From CAZGSG01 sp964528095 (lineage in GTDB: Bacteria > Bacteroidota > Bacteroidia > Chitinophagales > Chitinophagaceae), in assembly GCA_964528095.1 (NCBI GenBank), contig CAZGSG010000162.1, positions 1-12,801 on the forward strand: a stretch of 12,801 nt of DNA, in the 5' to 3' direction. The notes under the pieces are model-generated. The model was not told the origin of the DNA and did not search any database. It saw only the letters and a program-made list of their open reading frames with translations. Position numbers and translations under genes: made by a program. Of this stretch, positions 6,314-12,801 are shown one piece after another. Position 1 is the stretch's first letter. The number at the start of each line of letters is the position of its first letter.

Positions 6314-8143
6314 ATGGACCTTCAACTTACCGAAAGCGAGGAACGATACCGCGCACTGGTCACAGCCACTTCAGACGTAGTATACCGGATGAGCCCGGAC
6401 TGGAGCGTAATGCGGCAGCTACAGGGCGGCGGATTTTTATCGGACACGGGCGCGCCTATCAGCGACTGGATGGAAAAGTATATTTATGCCGATGACCGGG
6501 AAGTCGTTTGGACGGTCATTCAGCGCGCCATCAGTACTAAAAGCATGTTTCAATTGGATCATCGCGTGCAACGGGCTGATGGCACCATGGGCTGGACCTT
6601 TTCGCGTGCTGTACCAATTCTGAATGATGATGGTGAAATCATCGAATGGTTCGGCGCGGCCAATGATGTGAGTTCGCGGAAGCGAAACGAGGAAGCATTG
6701 AGGAAAGCGAAAGAGCTTGCTGAGCAACAAAAACGTTTATACGAGGCCGTAACATCGAGTACTCCTGATTTAATATACGTGTTTGATTTAAACTACCGGT
6801 TTATTTATGCCAATGAAGCCCTGCTGATGATGTGGAATAAGACCTGGGAAAACGCCGTTGGCAGGGGCCTTCTCGAAAATGGTTATGAGCCCTGGCATGC
6901 GGAAATGCACGAAAGAGAAATCGATCAGGTTGTAGCTACCAAAATGCCGGTGCGTGGTGAGGTAGCTTTCCCGCATGCTAAATTTGGCAAACGCATTTAT
7001 GACTATATTTTCATACCCGTCTTAAACCACGAAGGCGAGGTAGAAGCTGTTGCTGGTACGACACGAGACATTACTGATATCAAGCTGGCGGAGATCACCC
7101 TTGCGGAAAGCGAGGCACGTTTTCGTAATATGGCAGAGAGTACAAATATTTATATCGCCATGACGGATGAAACAGGCAATGCGATCTACTTTAACCAGGC
7201 CTGGAGCAAACTCACCGGTAAATCCGCACAGGAATTGAACAACTATAACTGGGCCGACCTGCTGCATCCCGAAGACCGGGAAAAGCACCTGGAAAACTTT
7301 CGGGAAGCAATGATGGCATTAAGACCACTTCATGATAGTTTCCGGGTGCAGGCTAAAGAGGGGTATCGTTGGTTGTTGGTTGATGGCTCGGTCCGTCGCT
7401 ACAATAACGGTTCTTTTGCTGGTTATATCGGCGCTGCAGTCGACATTACCGAATTGAAAGAGGATGAGCAGCGTAAAAATGATTTCATCAGCATGGTGAG
7501 CCATGAACTCAAAACTCCATTGACCTCGACCCTTGCTTATATCCAGCTATCAAAAACAAAAGCTATTGACAACAAGGATGAATTTACCGTCGCAATGCTG
7601 GAGCGAACAGAAAAACAACTGAGAAAAATGACGGGCATGATCAATAGCTTTCTCAATATATCCCGCCTGCAATCGGGCAAGATCCAGATTGATCAGCAGC
7701 GGTTTGACATGGTATCGTTGATGAAAGAAATCGAAGAAGAATCAAAAGCCACCATTAATACTCACCCGGTGATATTTTCACCGTTTAGCGAAACCTGGGT
7801 AATGGCAGACTACGATAAGATCGGGCAGGTTATCCAAAACCTGATCAGTAATGCTGTCAAGTATTCTTCTGCCAATTCAACTATTCATGTGGACTGTACC
7901 CGTTTGACCGGCTACATAAAGATAAGCGTACAGGATAAAGGGATTGGTATCAATGAGGAGGACTTGCCGCGGCTATTTGAGCAGTTTTACCGGGTACGTG
8001 CTATGGAAACAAAAAATATCGCGGGCTTTGGAATTGGCTTGTACCTGTGTGCTGAAATTGTGAAACTGCATAACGGAAAGATCTGGGCAGAAAGTTCTTT
8101 CGGAAAGGGTAGTATTTTTTACTTTACATTGCCAGCCGGTTGA
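6314..8143 (+). CDS. Soluble sensor histidine kinase with three PAS domains
   Basis: A 609-residue kinase. Three PAS/PAC modules occupy about residues 8-120, 140-257 and 262-383, each ending in a typical PAC motif (GAANDVSSRKR, GTTRDITDIK, GAAVDITELK). A short coil (about 120-140) links the first two. The HisKA H-box SMVSHELKTP places the phospho-acceptor at His397. The HATPase has the N-box NLISNAVKYS (from Asn509), G1 box DKGIGI (541-546), F box LFEQFYRV and G2 box GFGIGL (571-576). The kinase should autophosphorylate and pass phosphate to a response regulator, but none is encoded nearby and no receiver domain is fused. There is no signal peptide or membrane helix, so it senses cytosolic cues. 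A TAG at 6290-6292 in the same frame fixes ATG 6314 as the first possible ATG start. The signal is unknown. Confidence 0.94.
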   Translation: MDLQLTESEERYRALVTATSDVVYRMSPDWSVMRQLQGGGFLSDTGAPISDWMEKYIYADDREVVWTVIQRAISTKSMFQLDHRVQRADGTMGWTFSRAVPILNDDGEIIEWFGAANDVSSRKRNEEALRKAKELAEQQKRLYEAVTSSTPDLIYVFDLNYRFIYANEALLMMWNKTWENAVGRGLLENGYEPWHAEMHEREIDQVVATKMPVRGEVAFPHAKFGKRIYDYIFIPVLNHEGEVEAVAGTTRDITDIKLAEITLAESEARFRNMAESTNIYIAMTDETGNAIYFNQAWSKLTGKSAQELNNYNWADLLHPEDREKHLENFREAMMALRPLHDSFRVQAKEGYRWLLVDGSVRRYNNGSFAGYIGAAVDITELKEDEQRKNDFISMVSHELKTPLTSTLAYIQLSKTKAIDNKDEFTVAMLERTEKQLRKMTGMINSFLNISRLQSGKIQIDQQRFDMVSLMKEIEEESKATINTHPVIFSPFSETWVMADYDKIGQVIQNLISNAVKYSSANSTIHVDCTRLTGYIKISVQDKGIGINEEDLPRLFEQFYRVRAMETKNIAGFGIGLYLCAEIVKLHNGKIWAESSFGKGSIFYFTLPAG

Positions 8144-8145
8144 TT

Positions 8146-8226
8146 TGGATAGTGGATAATGGATAGTGGATAATGGATAGTGGATGTGGATGTGGATAAT
8201 GGATAGTGGATAGTTGATGGTGGATG
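8146..8226 (+). repeat. Tandem TGGATAR array (12 units)
   Basis: Twelve units of 6-7 bases run without gaps: TGGATAG and TGGATAA alternate in the first five, then two TGGATG, then TGGATAA, two TGGATAG, a TTGATGG and a last TGGATG. The array begins three bases after the kinase stop codon. It contains no inverted repeat or spacer structure. The slippage-prone pattern suggests length variation between strains. Confidence 0.92.
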
Positions 8227-8316
8227 TCGTTTTATATGCACTGGTCACAAACTGCCCGGCTTGAGCGGTTCGTCTGTTTTAACGTTATTCAATCACCAAC
8301 TTAATTATGAACAAAC

Positions 8317-8826
8317 ATGAGTAGTACCAGCAACAGCATCGCCAAACTCGAACTCGCGCAAATAGGTTGGGTGGTTCCGGACATACGCGCTGCTGTAAGA
8401 TTTCTTGCGAATACGCTCGGTATTGCTGGCTTTCCCGAACCACAACATATGCGGGCACAGGACCTGGGCATGACCTATTTTGACAAGGTAGTGGCTGGCG
8501 AATGGCTGACCACCCAAACCTATAATGGCGGTATCTTCATAGAACTGGTGCAGCCTCTTACCGGCCAAAGCATGTTTCACGACTACCTTGCCCGGTATCC
8601 TGCAGGTGGCATACAGCACAATGCGTTCCGGTTGCCTGTTAGCGATTTCATCCGGGTCACCAGTGATCTGCGCGAACAGGGTTATACGGTCATCAGCGAA
8701 GTGGACCATCCAATTGCAAGAATGGCTTTTTTCGATACCTATCAAACCCTGGGCGTTGCCACCGAGATCATGGGCATCACGCCGGAAGGATGGACCGCCA
8801 TCGAACAAATGCGGAAGCCGCATTGA
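8317..8826 (+). CDS. VOC-superfamily protein, methylmalonyl-CoA epimerase/glyoxalase-like
   Basis: A 169-residue VOC-fold protein. The first module starts AQIGWVVPDIRAAVRFLANTLGI (14-36), which is the standard strand-helix opening. The second starts IQHNAFRLPVSDF (99-111). A plausible metal set is visible at the canonical positions: Gln15 (AQIG), Glu76 (FIELVQP), His101 (QHNAF) and Glu150 (ATEIMG). This one may therefore be a true metal-dependent isomerase, lyase or dioxygenase, unlike the VOC gene at 2664. The ELVQP and QHNAF phrases are reminiscent of the epimerase/glyoxalase group, but the substrate cannot be named. ATG 8317 is chosen because a nearby ATG at 8307 opens only five codons in another frame. 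A shadow frame on the opposite strand (8305-8847) has no family features. The gene is alone in its unit. Confidence 0.88.
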   Translation: MSSTSNSIAKLELAQIGWVVPDIRAAVRFLANTLGIAGFPEPQHMRAQDLGMTYFDKVVAGEWLTTQTYNGGIFIELVQPLTGQSMFHDYLARYPAGGIQHNAFRLPVSDFIRVTSDLREQGYTVISEVDHPIARMAFFDTYQTLGVATEIMGITPEGWTAIEQMRKPH

Positions 8827-8985
8827 GGTGTTTGATTCCCGTGCCATTTAAAAACCAGGTCTTCGTCTTCATAAACTTAAAGTATAGCATTCGCCGTATA
8901 AGAAAAGAGATAATGTCTCGTAGAGCAGGTGACTTGCCAATGGGTGCTACCAGTTTTCTGCCCGCAATTGTACACCAGACTGTCC

Positions 8986-9001
8986 GGAACTGGGCAGTTC
9001 C
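8986..9001. promoter_or_regulatory. Perfect palindrome, candidate operator upstream of the permease gene
   Basis: GGAACTG (8986-8992) and CAGTTCC (8995-9001) are perfect inverted repeats separated by GG. The site lies 92 bases before the permease start, in a 267-base gap with no other gene. The size and symmetry suit a dimeric regulator. As RNA, a 2-base loop would be too tight without opening a pair, which favours a DNA site. No regulator is identified. Confidence 0.5.
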
Positions 9002-9093
9002 ATATTTTTCAAAAATCACAATTCGCCAGCGTTCAATAATTTACGTCATTGGCATAAGGCTTGACAATGCTGGGTACACCTTAACTCAAACTC

Positions 9094-11481
9094 ATGCCCT
9101 TCAGTCATCTTAAAATGGCCTGGCGCAGTCTTGTTAAAGATCGCCAGTTCACCATTCTCAATCTGTTTGGCCTTGCTTCTGGCCTTGCCTGCGCATTAAT
9201 GATCTATTTATGGATCGTTGATGAGCGGCGGATGGACAAATACAATCTCAAAGACGACAGGCTTTACCAGGTGATGCAAAATATACCACATGAAAATGGC
9301 GTGGAAACAATTGAACACACCGCCGGACTTCTTGCAGATGCTCTCGCGAAAGAACTACCTGAAGTGGAATATGCAACTACTGTTCTCCCTGCTTCATGGT
9401 TTGGTTCAAAGGGTGTTTTGTCAAACGGCGAATCAAAATTAAAAGTGGCTGGCCAGTTTGTTAGTAAGAGTTATTTTGATGTTTTTACCTGCCCTATCAT
9501 TGAAGGAAATAAGAATGACCTGTTTGCCGATAAAGAATCCATTGCTATTTCTGATGAACTGGCTAAAACCCTATTTAAAAACGAAAACCCTGTAGGCAAA
9601 ACTATAAAATGGAACCAGGATGAATTTACCGGGACCTACCGGGTTGTAGCATTATTTAAAAAGAACCCTGTTCATGCCTCGGAGCGATTTGATGTACTCT
9701 TCAATTTCGCGTTGTTTGTAGATAAACGGGAGGGCATGTTGTCATGGACCAACAGTGACCCGAGTACATATCTTGTATTGAAAAAGGGCACAGCTATCCA
9801 ACCCCTGAATTCGAAATTGAAAGGTTATTTAAGAACAAAAAGCAAGGAGGCCGGCAGCAGTTTGTTTGTACGTAAATTTTCCGATAAATATTTATATGGC
9901 CAGTATACGGATGGCGTGCAGTCGGGAGGAAGAATTGCTTACATAAAACTGTTCGGGTTGATCGCGATTTTTATCCTTGTAATTGCCTGTATTAATTTTA
10001 TGAATCTTTCAACAGCGAGGGCTGCGCGCAGGATGAAAGAGGTGGGTATTCAGAAAGCAATGGGCGCATCCCGCGGAAGATTGATCGTACAATATCTTGG
10101 GGAATCGATCCTGGCAAGTTTTTTCGCGTTAGGGATTGCTATTGTATTAATAGCCTTATTGATGCCGGCATTCAACAATATCACAGGCAAGTCACTTTCC
10201 CTTGATCTGAATTTCCCGGTCATCCTTGCCGCAATAGCGATAACACTAATCACCGGGCTGATTGCTGGAAGCTACCCCGCATTTTATCTTTCAAAATTCC
10301 GGCCGGTTGCTGTTCTTAAAGGACGATTAAAAACATCTGTCGCTGAGTTATGGACCCGCAAAGGCCTTGTTGTATTTCAATTCACGCTCTCAATTTTCGC
10401 GATAGCCACGGTATTGATCATTTATCGCCAGGTTAGTTTTATCCAGTCAAAAAATCTTGGGTATAAACGCGACAATATTATCCATTTTGAATTGCAGATA
10501 GGAGCTGATTCTATACAGTTCGCGTCTGCAGCCACTTTTATCAAAGAATTGAAGAATATCCCGGGAGTTAGCAATGCATCCAGCTACTATCACAATCTTA
10601 CCGGCAGCCATGGCAGCATCGGCGGTTTTCAGTGGCCGGGAAAAGATCCTGGCAAAAAAATCGACTTTATAAACCTTGAAGTAGGAGCTGATTTTATAGA
10701 AACAGTTGGCATAAAGATGAAAGAAGGACGCAGTATTACTGCCAATCACGAAAAACTATTTCAAGCTTCAAATGAAATTGTTTTCAATGAATCTGCTATC
10801 AAGGCAATGGGGATAAAGGATCCGGTTGGCAAAACAGTAACGTTTTGGGACCAGCAACGTGTGATCGTTGGCGTAGCCGAAGACTTCAACTTCGAATCTT
10901 TATACGAAAAAGTGAAACCTTGCTTTTTCCAGGTGTTCCCGGTAATGCCGAATGTGATCGTCAAAATAAAACCAGGTACAGAAGCGCAAACCATCGCCCA
11001 GGTACAGGATAAGTTCGAAGCGTTTAATAAAGGCATGGCTTTCGATTACCGTTTTATGGATGAAGAATACCAGGCCGTATACCAGTCTGAGAAACGTGTA
11101 GCGGTGCTTTCAAAATATTTTGCAGGCCTGGCCATCGTTATTTCATGCCTGGGATTGTTTGGCCTGGCTGCTTTTACCGCACAAAAACGACAAAAAGAAA
11201 TTGGTATCAGAAAAGTAATTGGTGCTTCTGTAGCAAGTGTTGTGTATATGCTTTCCAGGGGATTTTTACAACTGATCATTATTGCGGCGGTGGTGGCTTT
11301 GCCCCTGGTGTGGTGGGTAATGAACAAATGGCTGAATGGTTTTGCTTACCGGACATCCATTCCAGCGAGTATATTCGTGCTCACTGTAGTATCAATATTG
11401 GTGATTACGCTGCTTACTATTAGTGCTCAGTCTGTGAAAGCGGCGTTGAGGAACCCGGTGAGATCATTGAGGAGTGAATAG
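9094..11481 (+). CDS. FtsX/MacB-type ABC transporter permease
   Basis: A 795-residue inner-membrane protein with the duplicated architecture seen in many Bacteroidota permeases. TM1 (about 20-42) is followed by a MacB-like periplasmic domain (about 45-280), three TM segments (about 283-395), a TM at about 425-447, a second MacB-like domain (about 450-665) and a final group of three TM segments (about 671-780). The two cytosolic coupling motifs are clear: KEVGIQKAMGAS (315-326) and KEIGIRKVIGAS (701-712). Family members use ATP hydrolysis by a partner ATPase to drive conformational change across the periplasm, for export of peptides, lipoproteins or toxins. No ATPase gene is adjacent, so it is an orphan here. 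ATG 9094 opens the typical N-terminus (HLKMAWRSL). A perfect palindrome lies 92 bases upstream. Cargo unknown. Confidence 0.93.
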   Translation: MPFSHLKMAWRSLVKDRQFTILNLFGLASGLACALMIYLWIVDERRMDKYNLKDDRLYQVMQNIPHENGVETIEHTAGLLADALAKELPEVEYATTVLPASWFGSKGVLSNGESKLKVAGQFVSKSYFDVFTCPIIEGNKNDLFADKESIAISDELAKTLFKNENPVGKTIKWNQDEFTGTYRVVALFKKNPVHASERFDVLFNFALFVDKREGMLSWTNSDPSTYLVLKKGTAIQPLNSKLKGYLRTKSKEAGSSLFVRKFSDKYLYGQYTDGVQSGGRIAYIKLFGLIAIFILVIACINFMNLSTARAARRMKEVGIQKAMGASRGRLIVQYLGESILASFFALGIAIVLIALLMPAFNNITGKSLSLDLNFPVILAAIAITLITGLIAGSYPAFYLSKFRPVAVLKGRLKTSVAELWTRKGLVVFQFTLSIFAIATVLIIYRQVSFIQSKNLGYKRDNIIHFELQIGADSIQFASAATFIKELKNIPGVSNASSYYHNLTGSHGSIGGFQWPGKDPGKKIDFINLEVGADFIETVGIKMKEGRSITANHEKLFQASNEIVFNESAIKAMGIKDPVGKTVTFWDQQRVIVGVAEDFNFESLYEKVKPCFFQVFPVMPNVIVKIKPGTEAQTIAQVQDKFEAFNKGMAFDYRFMDEEYQAVYQSEKRVAVLSKYFAGLAIVISCLGLFGLAAFTAQKRQKEIGIRKVIGASVASVVYMLSRGFLQLIIIAAVVALPLVWWVMNKWLNGFAYRTSIPASIFVLTVVSILVITLLTISAQSVKAALRNPVRSLRSE

Positions 11482-12002
11482 TTTTTTTACTGTGTTTGAT
11501 AAAATAGCCCTTTGACAACAAACTTCTGGCAATATAATTTAGGAGCCTGAAGGCCGAGCAAGGGGTTTATCTTAAAGTACTTGTTTATTTAACGGCCATC
11601 TTACCAATGGTTTCCCGGAATAAATTTTTAGCTGCTTTATTTTTCTATAGAGATTTCAAAGTAGCTAACAGAGATATGAGCTAAGGAAGAACTTAGCTAT
11701 ATGCACAGGTAGGAGGGATAAAACGAACTGCAAAGGAATGTACATATCCGGCCGGTTCCACATCAAAGGGTTCAGTGATTTGTACAGGTACGAATGAACG
11801 GGGTTGGATGAGCATTTTACCTTCAGGTATAACCTGCTTTATATCGTCGCCAAGAATAAAGATCAGTTCAATACAGCCCTCAGGTGGTATACGCTGTCTT
11901 TGAGAACTTTCCTAAAAAGTATGTTGATTTTCAGCAATGGTTTATACCCGGAGTTGCGTATATTTATGAGTTAGTTGCAGGCATACCACCCGCCATAATA
12001 AA
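11482..12002. other. Gene-poor gap with regulator remnant
   Basis: This 521-base stretch holds no intact gene. T7 follows the permease stop (11482-11488) but I see no good stem before it. A perfect hairpin AGCTAAG/CTTAGCT with loop GAAGAA lies at 11679-11698. The rest is the AraC-type remnant at 11693-11911 and the leader of the Crp/Fnr-type gene. Confidence 0.6.
11693..11911 (-). pseudogene. Remnant of an AraC-family regulator, N-terminal sensor domain
   Basis: On the minus strand an open stretch ends at TAA (11693-11695) and contains about 66 residues beginning QRIPPEGCIELIFILGDD, then IQPRSFVPVQITEPF and AGYVHSFAVRF. This matches the conserved core of the N-terminal sensor-type domain (DUF6597-like) of a Bacteroidota AraC subfamily. 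The usual partners are missing. An in-frame TAG at 11912-11914 cuts off the N-terminus, more stops lie beyond it, and the frame ends where the family would read on into the rest of the sensor and the double HTH. There is no HTH downstream. It is head-to-head with the Crp/Fnr-type gene, and its original start would have lain near that gene's start. I recognise it from family phrases only. Confidence 0.7.
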
Positions 12003-12581
12003 ATGACAACAGAGCAATTCTTTAAAAAAATAAAAACATACGCTGATCTTTCAAAAGAAAGTGAAGATAGCTGGCGGAGTTTGCTTAAAGAGAAAACATA
12101 TCAAAAAGGGGAGAGCTTTATCAGTATAGGGAAAATCCCTAAAAAGGTCGCATTCGTAACAAAAGGGCTTTTTTCGCAATACTACATTAACGACAATGGC
12201 GAAACAATAATAAAGTACTTTTTTCCCGAAGGTAGAATTGCAGGCTCGATCCCTGCGACATTGACACAGTCAGCGAGTTTATTTGACATAGTAGCTCTTG
12301 AGGAAACAACTGTTCTTGAGTATAATTTTATCGAGTTTAAAAAGCTGGTTTCAACTTATCGTGATATTTCGGAGTTTTATATTCGCTACTTGGAGCAGCA
12401 TTGGGTTGTTGATAAAGAGCCTTATGAAGTTTCGCTACGGAGCGACTCGGCAAAAATCCGCTATGCTGAGTTTTTACGGAAATACCCCGACCTTGTAAAG
12501 AGACTGAAAAAACACCACATTGCATCCTATCTCGGCATTACACCCACTCAATTGAGCCGCATTTTCGGGTACAGCAAGTAA
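12003..12581 (+). CDS. Crp/Fnr-family transcriptional regulator
   Basis: A 192-residue regulator, the usual size for Bacteroidota members. The cyclic-nucleotide-binding-like beta barrel spans about residues 20-115 (YQKGESFISIGKIPKKVAFVTKGLFSQYY is the opening, then NGETIIKYFFPEG). The long dimer helix is at about 115-140. The C-terminal winged HTH is short: KIRYAEFLRKYPDLVKRL leads into HHIASYLGITPTQLSRI (171-187), the recognition helix. The key Arg of true cAMP-binding Crp is not evident, and there is no N-terminal Cys cluster for an Fnr-type iron-sulphur centre, so the signal is unknown. ATG 12003 follows AATAAA. A VOC gene begins 83 bases after its stop on the same strand and may be its target. 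Confidence 0.92.
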   Translation: MTTEQFFKKIKTYADLSKESEDSWRSLLKEKTYQKGESFISIGKIPKKVAFVTKGLFSQYYINDNGETIIKYFFPEGRIAGSIPATLTQSASLFDIVALEETTVLEYNFIEFKKLVSTYRDISEFYIRYLEQHWVVDKEPYEVSLRSDSAKIRYAEFLRKYPDLVKRLKKHHIASYLGITPTQLSRIFGYSK

Positions 12582-12616
12582 ATTTTTGCTTTCTCAACAT
12601 TTGTAAAGGGTTTTTC

Positions 12617-12640
12617 ATTTTGACCTTTTCATCTTTGCAT
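12617..12640 (+). promoter_or_regulatory. Possible -7 promoter element before the third VOC gene
   Basis: CATCTTTGCA (12630-12639) resembles the Bacteroidota -7 motif TAnnTTTG with the first base changed, 26 bases before the start codon. A TTTG at 12619-12622 is too close to act as the -33 box, and the TTTG at 12600-12603 is too far. The call rests on the -7 match only. Confidence 0.3.
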
Positions 12641-12664
12641 CATTAATTACTAATAAATTAAAAA

Positions 12665-12801
12665 ATGAAACAGGTATTTATCAATTTAGCGGTGAGAGAC
12701 GTTGAAAAATCAATGCGCTTTTATACACAACTTGGGTTTACGATCAATCCTCAGTTTTCTGACGACCATGTAAAATGTATGGTTTGGAGTGAAACAATTT
12801 T
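12665..12801 (+). CDS. VOC-superfamily protein, 5' end only
   Basis: The window ends after 45 complete codons. The visible part opens MKQVFINLAVRDVEKSMRFY, then TQLGFTIN and KCMVWSE, which is the first strand-helix-strand of a VOC/glyoxalase domain. It resembles Bacteroidota proteins annotated as lactoylglutathione lyase-like. The usual first metal-ligand position is not His here (FINLAV), so the catalytic assignment is doubtful. The ATG at 12665 follows an A-run. It lies 83 bases after the Crp/Fnr-type gene on the same strand, with a -7-like motif between, so it may have its own promoter controlled by that regulator. Confidence 0.85.
   Translation, partial: MKQVFINLAVRDVEKSMRFYTQLGFTINPQFSDDHVKCMVWSETI

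Noticed and set aside
8146..8226. CRISPR-like array
   Set aside because: Units are 6-7 bases with no spacers and no cas genes nearby; it is a simple tandem repeat.
8307..8324. Five-codon ATG frame overlapping the start of the VOC gene, as a possible leader peptide
   Set aside because: Too short and without attenuator-like structure; chance is the simplest explanation.
8305..8847. 180-residue open frame on the minus strand
   Set aside because: It lies opposite the VOC gene at 8317, has no family features, and the plus-strand protein is clearly the conserved one.
11860..12006. Plus-strand open stretch of 48 codons whose TGA overlaps the Crp/Fnr-type start (ATGA)
   Set aside because: It has no ATG, starts right after a stop, and overlaps the better supported minus-strand AraC-type remnant. 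I do not recognise the peptide.

Overview
The window is from a member of the phylum Bacteroidota, most likely near the Chitinophagaceae. The evidence is the type of orphan FtsX/MacB-type permease of about 800 residues, a VOC-fold gene paired with an AraC-type regulator, start codons preceded by A-rich sequence instead of clear Shine-Dalgarno motifs, and TGGATAR simple repeats between genes. The placement is inference from gene families and style, without a marker gene.

Layout. (1) 1-762: the 3' third of a catalase-peroxidase gene (katG) with two in-frame stop codons, followed by an intact intrinsic terminator. (2) 890-2018: a GNAT acetyltransferase (+) convergent with an ankyrin-repeat protein (-). 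(3) 2182-3053: an AraC-type regulator and a VOC-fold protein, probably one operon and divergent from the ankyrin gene. (4) 3071-3258: two structured hairpin regions, then a small lipoprotein (-). (5) 3733-6150: a CPA1 Na+/H+ antiporter (-) with a copy of the same non-coding palindromic repeat family on each side. The downstream copy is a roughly 310-bp near-palindrome. The upstream copy carries a second, REP-like hairpin inside it. (6) 6314-8143: a soluble three-PAS histidine kinase with no adjacent response regulator, followed three bases later by an 81-bp array of TGGATAR units. (7) 8317-8826: a second VOC protein with a plausible metal-ligand set. (8) 9094-11481: an orphan FtsX/MacB-type ABC permease with a perfect 16-bp palindrome upstream. 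(9) 11693-11911: a decayed AraC-type sensor domain (-). (10) 12003-12801: a Crp/Fnr-family regulator followed by the 5' end of a third VOC gene.

How the genes fit together. Most are single-gene units for stress handling, transport and regulation: peroxide defence (now broken), ion homeostasis, sensing by PAS domains, and three unrelated-looking VOC proteins, two of them next to regulators. I see no transposase, integrase, phage gene, tRNA, rRNA or CRISPR array. No complete novel multi-gene system is evident. The most unusual content is non-coding: the palindromic repeat family around the antiporter, the nested hairpin, the tandem array, and two decaying genes.
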